Of a stretch of 37,045 nucleotides of DNA, positions 9,419 through 17,115 are shown piece after piece. The stretch covers positions 1 to 37,045 of the forward strand of contig NZ_JAVIFX010000051.1 in assembly GCF_031157255.1 (NCBI RefSeq), written 5' to 3'. Both the position numbers and the translations under genes were made by a program. This DNA comes from Bradyrhizobium sp. LHD-71. Its GTDB lineage: Bacteria; Pseudomonadota; Alphaproteobacteria; Rhizobiales; Xanthobacteraceae. How positions within the stretch are numbered: position 1 is the first letter of the stretch; each line of letters begins with the position of its first letter. A model generated the notes under the pieces. It ran no database searches, had not been told where the DNA came from, and saw only the letters and a list, made by a program, of their open reading frames with translations.

Positions 9419-9444
9419 TTAACTTCTGCTTAACTCGCTCTTAA
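9419..9444 (+). promoter_or_regulatory. Tandem CtrA-like box (three TTAA half-sites)
   Basis: TTAA occurs at 9419-9422, 9430-9433 and 9441-9444, each separated by exactly 7 bp. The first pair reads TTAACTTCTGCTTAAC, a full match to the CtrA consensus TTAA-N7-TTAAC known from Caulobacter and other alphaproteobacteria. The spacing is 11 bp per step. It lies about 130-155 bp upstream of the penicillin-binding protein start. CtrA control is inferred from the motif only. Confidence 0.55.
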
Positions 9445-9469
9445 ACCCCGGCCGCTAGCGTTGCAGCAG

Positions 9470-9547
9470 CCATAGGCGAGCGAAGCGACGCCGTTCTTTG
9501 AACGGCTATAGGCGAGCGAAGCGACGCCGTCCTTTGAACGCCTATGG
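9470..9547. repeat. Two tandem 36-bp ATAGGCGAGCG repeats
   Basis: A 36-bp unit starting ATAGGCGAGCGAAGCGACGC is repeated at 9472-9507 and 9508-9543 with few changes. Each unit contains a small hairpin (CGTTC...GAACG), and the outer ends CCATAGGCG (9470-9478) and CGCCTATGG (9539-9547) are complementary. A third copy lies at 29678-29718. It occupies the 5' region of the PBP gene between the CtrA-like box and the start codon. Confidence 0.7.
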
Positions 9548-9572
9548 GGCACCGGACCAGGTTTGTCGGCGT

Positions 9573-11744
9573 ATGTTCTGGGGGCAGCGAAACAATGCAT
9601 CACGCAAGGAGCCACGATTCGGCTTCACGGGATCGCTGTACGATCTTCGCCTCTCGCGCGACGACCGCGTCGGCCCATCCAACGAGCGCGAACCGCAGCC
9701 GGCCATGAGCAAGCGCAAGGCCGGCGACGGCGACAAGCCGAAATCCTCCGCCCGGCGCAAGAAGCGGTCGCGCCATTTCGGCGCAGCCTTCAAGAAGGTT
9801 TTTTACTGGAGCGCCGTGCTGGGCCTCTGGGCCGTCATCGGCGCAATCGGCGTGATCATCTGGGTTGGCGCCCACCTGCCACCGATCCAGTCGCTTGAAG
9901 TACCGAAGCGCCCACCGACCATTCAGATTGCCGGTATCGACGGCAGCATTCTCGCCACGCGCGGCGAGATGGCCGGCACCAACATCGCGCTGAAGGAACT
10001 GCCTGCGCATCTGCCGAAGGCCTTCATCGCCATCGAGGACCGGCGCTTCTATTCGCATATGGGCATCGATCCGATGGGCATCGCCCGCGCAGCGGTCGCG
10101 AACATCATGCATCGCGGCGTCAGCCAGGGCGGCTCGACGCTGACACAGCAGCTTGCGAAGAACCTCTTCCTTACGCAGGAGCGCACATTGATGCGCAAGC
10201 TGCAGGAGGCCGAGCTCGCCCTGTGGCTTGAGCACAAGTACTCGAAGAACGCGATCCTCGAGCTCTACCTGAACCGCGTCTATTTCGGCTCGGGCGCCTA
10301 TGGCGTCGAGGCGGCAGCGCAGAAATATTTCGGCAAGTCGGCACGCAACGTCACGCTCGCGGAAGCGGCGATGCTGGCCGGCATCGTCAAATCGCCGTCG
10401 CGGCTGGCGCCGAACCGCAACCCGGACGGCGCGGAGCGGCGCGCCAATACCGTGCTCGGCGCGATGGCGGAGGCGGGCTTCATCACCGAGGCTCAGGCCA
10501 AGGCGGCGATCGGCAATCCTGCCTACACGGTGAAGGCCGCCAGTGCGGGCACGATCAACTACGTCGCCGACTGGATCGTCGACGTGCTGGACGATCTCGT
10601 CGGCCAGGTCGAGCAGAACATCATCGTCGAGACCTCGATCGATTCGAGACTCCAGGCGGTAGCGGAAGCTGCGATCATCGACGAGCTCGCGGCGAAGAGC
10701 GTGAAGTTCAACGTCACGCAGGGCGCGCTGGTGGCGATGACGCCGCGGGGCGCCGTGCGCGCGCTGGTCGGCGGCCGCAACTATGCGGACAGCCAGTTCA
10801 ACCGCGCCGTCACGGCGAAGCGGCAACCCGGGTCCGCCTTCAAACCGTTCGTATTCCTGACCGCGATCGAAAACGGCCTGACGCCCGACACGGTGCGGCA
10901 GGATTCGCCGATCAACGTGAAGGGCTGGACGCCCGAGAACTACACCAGGGAATATTTCGGTCCGGTGACGCTGACTCAGGCGCTGGCGATGTCGCTCAAC
11001 ACGGTTGCCGTGCGGCTCGGTATCGAGGTCGGCGCGAAGAGCATCGTGCGCACGGCGCACCGGCTTGGCATTGCCTCGAAGCTTGAAGCCAACGCGTCGC
11101 TGGCGCTCGGCACGTCCGAAGTGACGTTGCTCGAACTGACCGGCGCCTACACCCCGTTCGCGAACGGCGGCCAAAGCGCGACCCCGCACGTGGTGCTGAG
11201 GATCCGCACCGCCGAGGGCAACAAGACCCTCTACAGACGGCCTGCGGAACTGTTCGGACAGATCGTGGATGCGCGCTCCGTCAGCATGATGAACGCGATG
11301 ATGCAGGAAACCTTGCTGTCGGGCACTGCCCGCAAGGCCGAGATTCCCGGCTGGCCGGCCGCCGGCAAGACCGGCACCAGCCAGGATTTCCGCGATGCGT
11401 GGTTCGTCGGCTACACCGCGAACCTCGTGACCGGCGTCTGGCTCGGCAACGACGACAACTCACCGACCAAGAAGGCAACCGGCGGCGGGCTGCCGGTGGA
11501 GGTCTGGACTCGCTTCATGCGTACGGCGCATCAAGGCATCCCCGTCGCTGCGCTGCCGGGCGGCGGCAGTGGCGGTGCAGGCGGGTTCTTCTCGAACTTC
11601 ACCACGGCTCAATCGGCGCCGCCGCAACATGCTCCGCGTCCCGCCGCACGTACCGCGCAGGCGCAATCCTCACAGCGCCCGGTCGCCGAGGCCGGCATTG
11701 ACGGCTGGTTGATGGAAAAGCTGCTGGGCCGGCAAGCGCGCTAG
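9573..11744 (+). CDS. Class A penicillin-binding protein 1A family (transglycosylase/transpeptidase)
   Basis: A bifunctional peptidoglycan synthase of 723 residues. A basic N-terminal tail (KSSARRKKRSRH) is followed by one membrane anchor (WSAVLGLWAVIGAIGVIIWV). The GT51 glycosyltransferase domain has EDRRFYSHMGID, GGSTLTQQLAKN, RKLQEAELALWLEHKYSK and LYLNRVYFGSGAYGVEAAA. The penicillin-binding transpeptidase domain carries GSAFKPF (catalytic Ser and Lys), SLNTVAVR (SxN) and KTGTS. The tail is low-complexity Gly/Ala/Gln. I chose ATG 9573. An open frame from 9498 would translate the repeat, and ATG 9705 would drop a segment (KEPRFG, LYDLRLSRDDRV) that I recall as conserved in rhizobial homologues. 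The stop overlaps that of the converging metallopeptidase. A CtrA-like box lies upstream. Confidence 0.93.
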   Translation: MFWGQRNNASRKEPRFGFTGSLYDLRLSRDDRVGPSNEREPQPAMSKRKAGDGDKPKSSARRKKRSRHFGAAFKKVFYWSAVLGLWAVIGAIGVIIWVGAHLPPIQSLEVPKRPPTIQIAGIDGSILATRGEMAGTNIALKELPAHLPKAFIAIEDRRFYSHMGIDPMGIARAAVANIMHRGVSQGGSTLTQQLAKNLFLTQERTLMRKLQEAELALWLEHKYSKNAILELYLNRVYFGSGAYGVEAAAQKYFGKSARNVTLAEAAMLAGIVKSPSRLAPNRNPDGAERRANTVLGAMAEAGFITEAQAKAAIGNPAYTVKAASAGTINYVADWIVDVLDDLVGQVEQNIIVETSIDSRLQAVAEAAIIDELAAKSVKFNVTQGALVAMTPRGAVRALVGGRNYADSQFNRAVTAKRQPGSAFKPFVFLTAIENGLTPDTVRQDSPINVKGWTPENYTREYFGPVTLTQALAMSLNTVAVRLGIEVGAKSIVRTAHRLGIASKLEANASLALGTSEVTLLELTGAYTPFANGGQSATPHVVLRIRTAEGNKTLYRRPAELFGQIVDARSVSMMNAMMQETLLSGTARKAEIPGWPAAGKTGTSQDFRDAWFVGYTANLVTGVWLGNDDNSPTKKATGGGLPVEVWTRFMRTAHQGIPVAALPGGGSGGAGGFFSNFTTAQSAPPQHAPRPAARTAQAQSSQRPVAEAGIDGWLMEKLLGRQAR

Positions 11745-12547
11745 CCGTCCAGCCCGTATCGGTGCAGGTCGTTGCCATGCGCGTTCAGCCACGCTTTTGC
11801 GCGATCCATCTCCGGACAGATGCGCGCGACGACGCGCCAGAAGCGGACCGAATGGTTCATCTCGACCAGGTGCGCCACTTCATGCGCGGCGAGGTAGTCG
11901 AGCACATAGGGCGGCGCAAGAATTAGCCGCCAAGAGAACGACAGCACGCCATCGGAATTGCAGGAGCCCCAGCGACTCGATGGGTCGCGAATGCTGATCC
12001 GTCGGAACGTCACACCGAGCGTCTCAGCATAGTGACGCACGGAGATGGCGAGGTCGCGACGCGCCTCGCGTTTCAGATGGTCCTTGACGCGACGCGCGGT
12101 GTGCGCAGCGTCGCCCGCAACGCAAAGCAGGTTCGTACCGTCGTCGCCGCATTCGAGCCAGACGGTGCCGCGCGCGCGGGGCCGGTGGACGATACGAACC
12201 TGCTCGCCACGCAGCGGCACGCTCGCGCCGTCGCGGAAGGCGACCCCATCCGGCAGCTTGCGCAGTCGCTCGGCCAGCCACGCGCCGTGCCGCTGCGCGA
12301 ATTCCTTGGCGTCGGCGAGGCTGCCGCGCATCGGCATCGACAGCATCGCTTCGCGGCGAGTGGCGTGAATACGCAGTGTGTAGCGGCGGGCGAGACGATG
12401 GCGACGGACCGTGATGTCATAAGTCTCGCCGTCGGCTTCAACGGCGATGACCTGCGGCGCCGGACTACGGGCAACCGGCGGCCGCGGCGGCTTGCCGCTG
12501 CGTAGAAGCGGCAGCCACCTGAGCGGATGTCGGGCGTCGCGACTCAT
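11741..12547 (-). CDS. YgjP-like (DUF45 / M48-type) metallopeptidase domain protein
   Basis: A 268-residue protein with the YgjP/DUF45 zinc-metallopeptidase fold. Visible signatures are SRWGSC (191-196), then HEVAHLVEMNHS with zinc ligands H222 and H226, catalytic E223 and probable third ligand H232, followed by FW. The N-terminal half is the usual beta-rich domain starting at about residue 32 (VIAVEADGETYDITVRRH). No signal peptide, so probably cytoplasmic. Its substrate is unknown; related proteins are often called SprT-like or WLM-like. It starts 18 bp after the PHB depolymerase stop on the same strand, so the two are likely co-transcribed. No clear ribosome site is seen before the ATG. 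It shares the palindrome CTAG with the PBP stop. Confidence 0.85.
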   Translation of the reverse strand: MSRDARHPLRWLPLLRSGKPPRPPVARSPAPQVIAVEADGETYDITVRRHRLARRYTLRIHATRREAMLSMPMRGSLADAKEFAQRHGAWLAERLRKLPDGVAFRDGASVPLRGEQVRIVHRPRARGTVWLECGDDGTNLLCVAGDAAHTARRVKDHLKREARRDLAISVRHYAETLGVTFRRISIRDPSSRWGSCNSDGVLSFSWRLILAPPYVLDYLAAHEVAHLVEMNHSVRFWRVVARICPEMDRAKAWLNAHGNDLHRYGLDG

Positions 12548-12565
12548 ACGCGCGACTATACGGCA

Positions 12566-13894
12566 TCACCGTCCGCCGACGACGTGAAATTTCCGCGCCA
12601 GCGCGGCGTTGTGCATGAAGTCGGAGATGCGCGGCACGATCTCCGATCGGAAGCGCGAGCCGTTGAAGACGCCATAGTGGCCGACGCCCTTCTGCATGTA
12701 GTGCACCTTCTTATCGGAGCTGAGCGACGAGCACAGCCGGTGCGCGGCCTCGGTCTGGCCAATGCCGGAGATGTCGTCCTTCTCGCCCTCGACCGTCATC
12801 AGCGCAATGCGCTCGATCTTGGTCAGGTCCACCGGTTTGCCGCGGTGAGTCATCTCACCTTTCGGCAGGGCATGCTTGACGAAGACAGTATCGACGGTCT
12901 GCAGATAGTATTCGGCGGCGAGATCCATCACAGCGAGATATTCGTCGTAGAATTCGCGGTGCTTCTGCGCGGAATCGCCGTCGCCTTCGACGAGGTGTCG
13001 GAACAGGTTTTTGTGCGCGTCGATGTGGCGATCGAGATTCATGCTGACGAAGCCGTTGAGCTGCAGGAAGCCGGGATAGACGTCGCGCATGAAGCCCGGA
13101 TGAGGAAACGGCACGCGGGTGATGACATTGTTGCGGAACCATTCGATGCCGCGCTCCTGCGCGAGATCGTTCACCGCTGTCGGATTGCTGCGGGTGTCGA
13201 TCGGCCCGCCCATCAGCGTCATCGACAGCGGCACGAACGGATCCTTCGTCGCTTCCATCAGCGCTGCGGCCGCGATGACCGGCACGGACGGCTGGCACAC
13301 CGCGACGACGTGAATGTTGCCGCCGAGGAATTGCAGCATCTCGATCACGTAGTCGATGTAGTCATCAAGATCGAAGCGGCCGGCCGACAGCGGCACCATG
13401 CGCGCGTCCGCCCAGTCGGTGATGTAGACGTCATGATCGGGCAGAAGCGCCTGCACCGTGCCGCGCAGCAGCGTCGCATAGTGGCCCGACATCGGCGCCA
13501 CGATCAGAACGCGCGGCTGCGGCTTGCGCGGCGGGCGCGTGATCAGGCGCTCGAAATACAGGAGCTTGCAGAACGGCCGCTCCCAGATCGAATGGATATG
13601 CACCGGCACGCGTGAACCTGCGACCTCGACATCCTTGATGCCCCATTCCGGCTTGCCGTAACGGCGCGTCGTGCGCTCGAACAGCTCGCAGCTTGCCGCG
13701 ATCGATTTGCCGAACTCAGTGTGCGCGAGCGGATTGAGCGGATTTTCGAACAGGAGCTTCGTCGCATCGGTCATCGCGCGGAGCGGATTGAGCGACGCCT
13801 GCCCCATCTCGTACATCCAGTAGAGCGGCGTCGTTACGACCGGCGCGCCTTCGGTTGCTGCGGCAGGCGCGCCGCCAAATTCACCAATTGGCAT
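12566..13894 (-). CDS. phaZ: Intracellular polyhydroxyalkanoate depolymerase
   Basis: A 442-residue enzyme of the intracellular PhaZ family (alpha/beta hydrolase), which mobilises poly-3-hydroxybutyrate stored in granules. The start at 13894 has GGGAAG 6 nt upstream. A longer frame to 13957 lacks a ribosome site. Family features are the N-terminal LYWMYEMGQASLNPLR, the oxyanion-type segment APMSGHYATLLRGTV (about 133-147) and the nucleophile region VVAVCQPSVPV with C200 in place of serine. That matches the cysteine nucleophile known for the Cupriavidus PhaZa1 type. The acid and histidine are likely in EGEKDDISG and GVGHYGVFNG near the C-terminus. There is no signal peptide, consistent with cytoplasmic granules. 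The metallopeptidase gene follows by 18 bp. Confidence 0.95.
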   Translation of the reverse strand: MPIGEFGGAPAAATEGAPVVTTPLYWMYEMGQASLNPLRAMTDATKLLFENPLNPLAHTEFGKSIAASCELFERTTRRYGKPEWGIKDVEVAGSRVPVHIHSIWERPFCKLLYFERLITRPPRKPQPRVLIVAPMSGHYATLLRGTVQALLPDHDVYITDWADARMVPLSAGRFDLDDYIDYVIEMLQFLGGNIHVVAVCQPSVPVIAAAALMEATKDPFVPLSMTLMGGPIDTRSNPTAVNDLAQERGIEWFRNNVITRVPFPHPGFMRDVYPGFLQLNGFVSMNLDRHIDAHKNLFRHLVEGDGDSAQKHREFYDEYLAVMDLAAEYYLQTVDTVFVKHALPKGEMTHRGKPVDLTKIERIALMTVEGEKDDISGIGQTEAAHRLCSSLSSDKKVHYMQKGVGHYGVFNGSRFRSEIVPRISDFMHNAALARKFHVVGGR

Positions 13895-14029
13895 CAATGT
13901 CTTCCCAAAACCCCTTTTGCAGCGCAGCATAATGGAGCCAGGAGCCGGGCGCGTCAATGCGCCTCAGGTCATCCCGGGATCCTTAGCCAAAGGTTTAAAG
14001 AGCCTTGTCGCGGCGGCCTTAGCGCCACA

Positions 14030-14422
14030 TCACGCGACATTGAGCACGGTGAGCGTCCGCGAGCCGCCCGACGGCGTCTGGGTCTCGATCGAGTGGCCGA
14101 CCGACATGCCGATCAGCGCCGCCCCGATCGGGCTGAGCACCGAGATCTTTCCTGCGGCGATATCCGCCTCGGCGGGATAGACGAGCGTCGCGCGGCGAAC
14201 CTCGCCGGTGGCGTCGTCGCGAAACGTCACATCCGAGCCCATCACCACCAGCCCCGGCGGAACCTCGTCGGCCGGCAGAATCTGCGCGCGCTCGATCTCG
14301 CGGGCGAGGAAATCCGTCGTCTCCGGATATTTCTCGGCCAGAGCATCGATCAGACGCGACAGGCGCTCAGAATCGCTGGCGGTGATCGCGATCGGCGGCA
14401 GCTCCGGGTGCGGGAAATTCAT
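14030..14422 (-). CDS. rnk: Rnk-type GreA/GreB-fold regulator
   Basis: A 130-residue protein resembling the regulator of nucleoside diphosphate kinase (Rnk), which has a short N-terminal coiled coil and a C-terminal GreA/GreB FKBP-like domain and can contact RNA polymerase. Start 14422 is fixed by AAGGAG 7 nt upstream. The helical part is ASDSERLSRLIDALAEKYPE and LAREIERAQI (residues 17-48). The C-terminal domain carries VPPGLVVMGSDVTFRDDATG, LVYPAEADIAAGKISVLSPI and GAALIGMSVGHSIE, which are the diagnostic GreA_C motifs. The N-terminal coiled coil is much shorter than in GreA, which argues for Rnk rather than a transcript-cleavage factor. It is leftward, upstream of phaZ with a 135-bp gap, and divergent from regB. 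Confidence 0.85.
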   Translation of the reverse strand: MNFPHPELPPIAITASDSERLSRLIDALAEKYPETTDFLAREIERAQILPADEVPPGLVVMGSDVTFRDDATGEVRRATLVYPAEADIAAGKISVLSPIGAALIGMSVGHSIETQTPSGGSRTLTVLNVA

Positions 14423-14757
14423 TGGAACACTCCTTGACCGCAGCAACGCTACGGTCCGGTTTCTCCGCCTCGCCATGAACGCCGGCGACGCGGAGCGTAA
14501 AGAAACGTTTGATGTTGAAGTGCGATGTAATCAGCCCGGACGGGGCACGCGCGCAGCCGCCCGGGTCACCTGCCTGCGTGGAGATGACCTGCGCGAAAAA
14601 ACTTCTGTTCTTGGCGGACGAACAACGTCATTGGGATAACGTATGTTGAAAGTGACGAAAGTCAACTCATCCAGACGCCGCGGCCACCCTTGCTGCGGCC
14701 GCCCTTGCCCTGGCCGCTTGTTTGTGACCGCCGAGCGGCACGGCTAGAGTTGGCAAC
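14423..14757. other. Intergenic region between rnk and regB
   Basis: 335 bp separating divergent genes, so both promoters should lie here. It is locally less GC-rich around 14590-14670. I see no convincing operator, repeat, RNA gene or coding potential on either strand. Confidence 0.5.
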
Positions 14758-16071
14758 ATGTCCGACGCCGCCGCCACCGACTTTCGCGAACCGCGCCCGC
14801 ATGTGCGGCTGGATACGATCCTGCGGCTGCGCTGGCTGGCTGTGCTGGGGCAGCTTGCGACCATCTTCGTCGTCGAGCAGGCGCTCGACTTCGAACTGCC
14901 GCTGATCCCCTGCCTGTCGGTGATCGCGTTCTCGGCGATCGTGAACATCGTGCTGCAGATCGCGTTCAATCCGATGCGCCGGCTCAAGCCGAAGCACGCC
15001 GCGGCCCTGCTCGCGCTGATGATCGCCGAGCTCGATGCGCTTCTGTTCCTGACCGGCGGCATCGACAATCCGTTTGCGATTCTCGTGCTTGCGCCGACAC
15101 TGATCGCGGCGACCGCGTTGCCGCCGCGCCTGACGCTGGCGCTGGCCGCATTCGCCGCCGCGAGCGCCACGGCGCTGGCGATCTGGCACCTGCCGCTGCC
15201 GTGGTCGGAAGACGATCCGCTGGTGTTGCCGGCCACCTACAACATCGCCGTCTGGATCTCGACGATCGTCGCGATCGGCGTCACGAGCCTGTACGCGTTT
15301 CAGGCGACCGAGCAGGCGCGCAAGCTGTCCGACGCGCTCGCCGCGGCCGAACTGGTGCTGACGCGCGAGCAGCATCTGACCCAGCTCGACGGCCTTGCTG
15401 CAGCCGCTGCGCACGAACTCGGCACGCCGCTGTCGACGATCACGCTGATCGTGCGCGAACTCGAAAAGTCGCTTGATCCGACAACGCCGATCGCCGCCGA
15501 CATCCGGACCTTGCGCGAACAGACCCAGCGCTGCCGCGACATCCTTGCAAAGCTCACGCAGCTGTCGTCGACCGGCGCGCCGTTCGACCGGATGCGCGTC
15601 TCGGCACTGGTTGAGGAGGCGGTCGCCCCATATCGGGACTTCGGCATCACCATCAAGGTTCGCCAGACCGCACCCGGCAAGAACGAGCCGGTCACCCGCC
15701 GCAATCCGGGCGTGCTCTACGGTCTCGGCAACATCCTGGAGAACGCCGTCGATTTCGCGCGCGAGACGGTGGAGGTCGATGCCTGGTGGGACCAGCGCAA
15801 CGTCGAGATCGTGATCGCCGACGACGGACCAGGGATCGCTCCCGACATCCTGCGCAAGATCGGCGAACCGTATTTGTCACGCCGACCGAACGACAGCGGT
15901 TCCGGCGGGCTTGGCCTCGGCGTCTTCATCGCCCGCACGCTGCTCGAGCGCAGTGGCGCGAGGGTATCGTTCCGCAACCGGATATTTCCGGCCCACGGCG
16001 CCATCGTGCATATCACCTGGCCTCGCGAGACGTTCGAGATCGACGACGTACCGCCGGAACCGGCAGATTAA
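14758..16071 (+). CDS. regB: Redox-sensing histidine kinase, RegB/PrrB/ActS family
   Basis: A 437-residue membrane sensor kinase that controls respiration, carbon and nitrogen fixation genes in response to redox state. Six hydrophobic helices fill residues 20-185. The quinone-site heptapeptide GGIDNPF is at 100-106. The dimerisation/phosphoacceptor box is AAAHELGTPLS with H219. C259 (QTQRCRDIL) lies exactly 40 residues later, the same spacing as H225/C265 in Rhodobacter RegB, whose cysteine is the redox switch. The ATPase domain shows NILENAVDFA (N box), DDGPGIAPD (G1) and GSGGLGLGVFIA (G2). The regA gene follows after 82 bp, and together they form the expected two-component pair. In Bradyrhizobium the same pair is called RegS/RegR. 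Confidence 0.93.
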   Translation: MSDAAATDFREPRPHVRLDTILRLRWLAVLGQLATIFVVEQALDFELPLIPCLSVIAFSAIVNIVLQIAFNPMRRLKPKHAAALLALMIAELDALLFLTGGIDNPFAILVLAPTLIAATALPPRLTLALAAFAAASATALAIWHLPLPWSEDDPLVLPATYNIAVWISTIVAIGVTSLYAFQATEQARKLSDALAAAELVLTREQHLTQLDGLAAAAAHELGTPLSTITLIVRELEKSLDPTTPIAADIRTLREQTQRCRDILAKLTQLSSTGAPFDRMRVSALVEEAVAPYRDFGITIKVRQTAPGKNEPVTRRNPGVLYGLGNILENAVDFARETVEVDAWWDQRNVEIVIADDGPGIAPDILRKIGEPYLSRRPNDSGSGGLGLGVFIARTLLERSGARVSFRNRIFPAHGAIVHITWPRETFEIDDVPPEPAD

Positions 16072-16096
16072 CGATTAGACAGGTTTGAATCGACAC

Positions 16097-16114
16097 TTGG
16101 CATAACCGTGCCAA
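16097..16114. promoter_or_regulatory. Inverted repeat upstream of regA
   Basis: TTGGCA (16097-16102) and TGCCAA (16109-16114) form a perfect 6-bp inverted repeat with a 6-bp spacer in the 82-bp regB-regA gap, about 40 bp before the regA start. It could be an operator or a short hairpin affecting regA expression. This is symmetry only; no known consensus fits exactly. Confidence 0.3.
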
Positions 16115-16153
16115 AGCGCCATATCTTGCAAAGCTGTAAAGGAGCGCCGCACT

Positions 16154-16732
16154 TTGAGCAGTCTCGAAACCGCACCGACGACCGCTTCCCCTGCCATCCT
16201 GGGCATGGCCGACCGCAGTCTTCTCATTGTTGAAGACGACAAGGCCTTTCTTGAACGTCTCGCCCGCGCGATGGAAGCGCGCGGCTTTATCGTTCGCACC
16301 AGTGACAGCGTTGCCGATGGCCTGGCGCAGATTTCGCGCGCAGCGCCTGCGTTCGCTGTGGTCGACCTGCGCCTCGGTGACGGCAATGGCCTCGACGTGG
16401 TTTCCGCATTGAAGCGGCAGCGGCCGGATGCTCGCGCGATCGTGCTCACGGGCTACGGCAACATCGCCACCGCCGTCACCGCGGTGAAGCTCGGCGCCGT
16501 CGATTATCTGGCGAAGCCGGCCGATGCCGACGACGTGGTCAACGCGCTGCTTGCGACCGGTTCGACCAAGACCGAGCCGCCGCAAAATCCGATGTCGGCG
16601 GATCGCGTGCGCTGGGAGCACATCCAGCGCATCTACGAGATGTGCAATCGCAACGTTTCGGAAACGGCGCGCCGGCTGAACATGCACCGGCGCACCCTGC
16701 AACGGATTCTTGCCAAGCGAGCGCCGCGCTGA
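16154..16732 (+). CDS. regA: Redox response regulator, RegA/PrrA/ActR family
   Basis: A 192-residue response regulator, partner of RegB. The receiver domain has the acidic pocket VEDD, phosphoacceptor D71 in VVDLRLGDGNGLDV, the switch region VLTGYGN and conserved lysine K121 in LAKPAD. A proline-containing linker leads to a Fis-type helix-turn-helix at the very C-terminus (NVSETARRLNMHRRTLQRIL), nearly invariant in this family. I give a TTG start at 16154 because AAAGGAG (16138-16144) is well placed for it. ATG 16205 would remove 17 residues, start right before the receiver domain, and lacks such a site. If TTG is used, the protein has a short extra N-terminal tail, as I recall in Bradyrhizobium homologues. 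Confidence 0.93.
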   Translation: MSSLETAPTTASPAILGMADRSLLIVEDDKAFLERLARAMEARGFIVRTSDSVADGLAQISRAAPAFAVVDLRLGDGNGLDVVSALKRQRPDARAIVLTGYGNIATAVTAVKLGAVDYLAKPADADDVVNALLATGSTKTEPPQNPMSADRVRWEHIQRIYEMCNRNVSETARRLNMHRRTLQRILAKRAPR

Positions 16733-16762
16733 CGCCCGAAATCGTGACATTGGCATGACGCG

Positions 16763-16783
16763 GCGGCCGAAAATTTCGGCCGC
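16763..16783. terminator. Perfect hairpin after regA
   Basis: GCGGCCGAAA (16763-16772) and TTTCGGCCGC (16774-16783) are fully complementary around one central A, 31 bp past the regA stop. There is no following U-run, so intrinsic termination is uncertain. It may instead stabilise the 3' end of the regBA transcript. Confidence 0.4.
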
Positions 16784-16831
16784 TGCGAGCGACACCGCGC
16801 GGAACCGGCCTCGGCTGTCGAAGTTGAAGGC

Positions 16832-17083
16832 ATGGTCCTCACGAAGCCCGGTGTGATTTCCATGCGCAAGGCCCGCCATCTCGCGATCTCGTCCCGCCTC
16901 GAAGCCACCAAGCGCCACGGTCTGGTGGAGGACTATGCGATCGATTGGCCGGTCAGCAATTTCTCGCCACCGCGGGTCAGGGTGCGCAACTGCGCCCAGT
17001 TCCCGGCCCAACTCACGCTGAACTATGTCGCGACGCTGTTAGGCACCCTGGTGCCGAGCGGCGCGATCGAGATCGAGCGGTAA
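16832..17083 (+). CDS. Small conserved-looking hypothetical protein
   Basis: An 83-residue product I do not recognise. Coding is supported by third-codon-position GC as high as in neighbouring genes throughout and by codon choice. A leftward frame crossing the same DNA is longer but runs through regA in antisense and looks spurious. The protein is basic at the N-terminus (MRKARHLAISSRLEATKRHG), followed by a patch with WPVSNFSPPRVRVRNCAQFP and a hydrophobic end (LNYVATLLGTLVPSG). No signal peptide or clear membrane span. ATG 16832 has GAAGG too close to be ideal. ATG 16862 is an alternative. It lies downstream of regA after the hairpin and ends 3 bp before a repeat fragment. Confidence 0.5.
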   Translation: MVLTKPGVISMRKARHLAISSRLEATKRHGLVEDYAIDWPVSNFSPPRVRVRNCAQFPAQLTLNYVATLLGTLVPSGAIEIER

Positions 17084-17085
17084 GC

Positions 17086-17106
17086 CGCTTCGCTCATCCG
17101 GGCTGC
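17086..17106. repeat. Half of a GTAGCCCGG-family repeat
   Basis: CGCTTCGCTCATCCGGGCT matches the right half of the repeat seen complete at 19446, 20291, 23162 and 36676. The left half is missing. It lies between the 3' ends of two converging genes. Confidence 0.5.
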
Positions 17107-17115
17107 GGCTCCTCA

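Noticed and set aside
16097-16114. Sigma-54 promoter on the reverse strand (GGCACGGTTATGCC)
   Set aside because: The GG and GC elements are 9 rather than 10 bp apart and it would point into regB in antisense.
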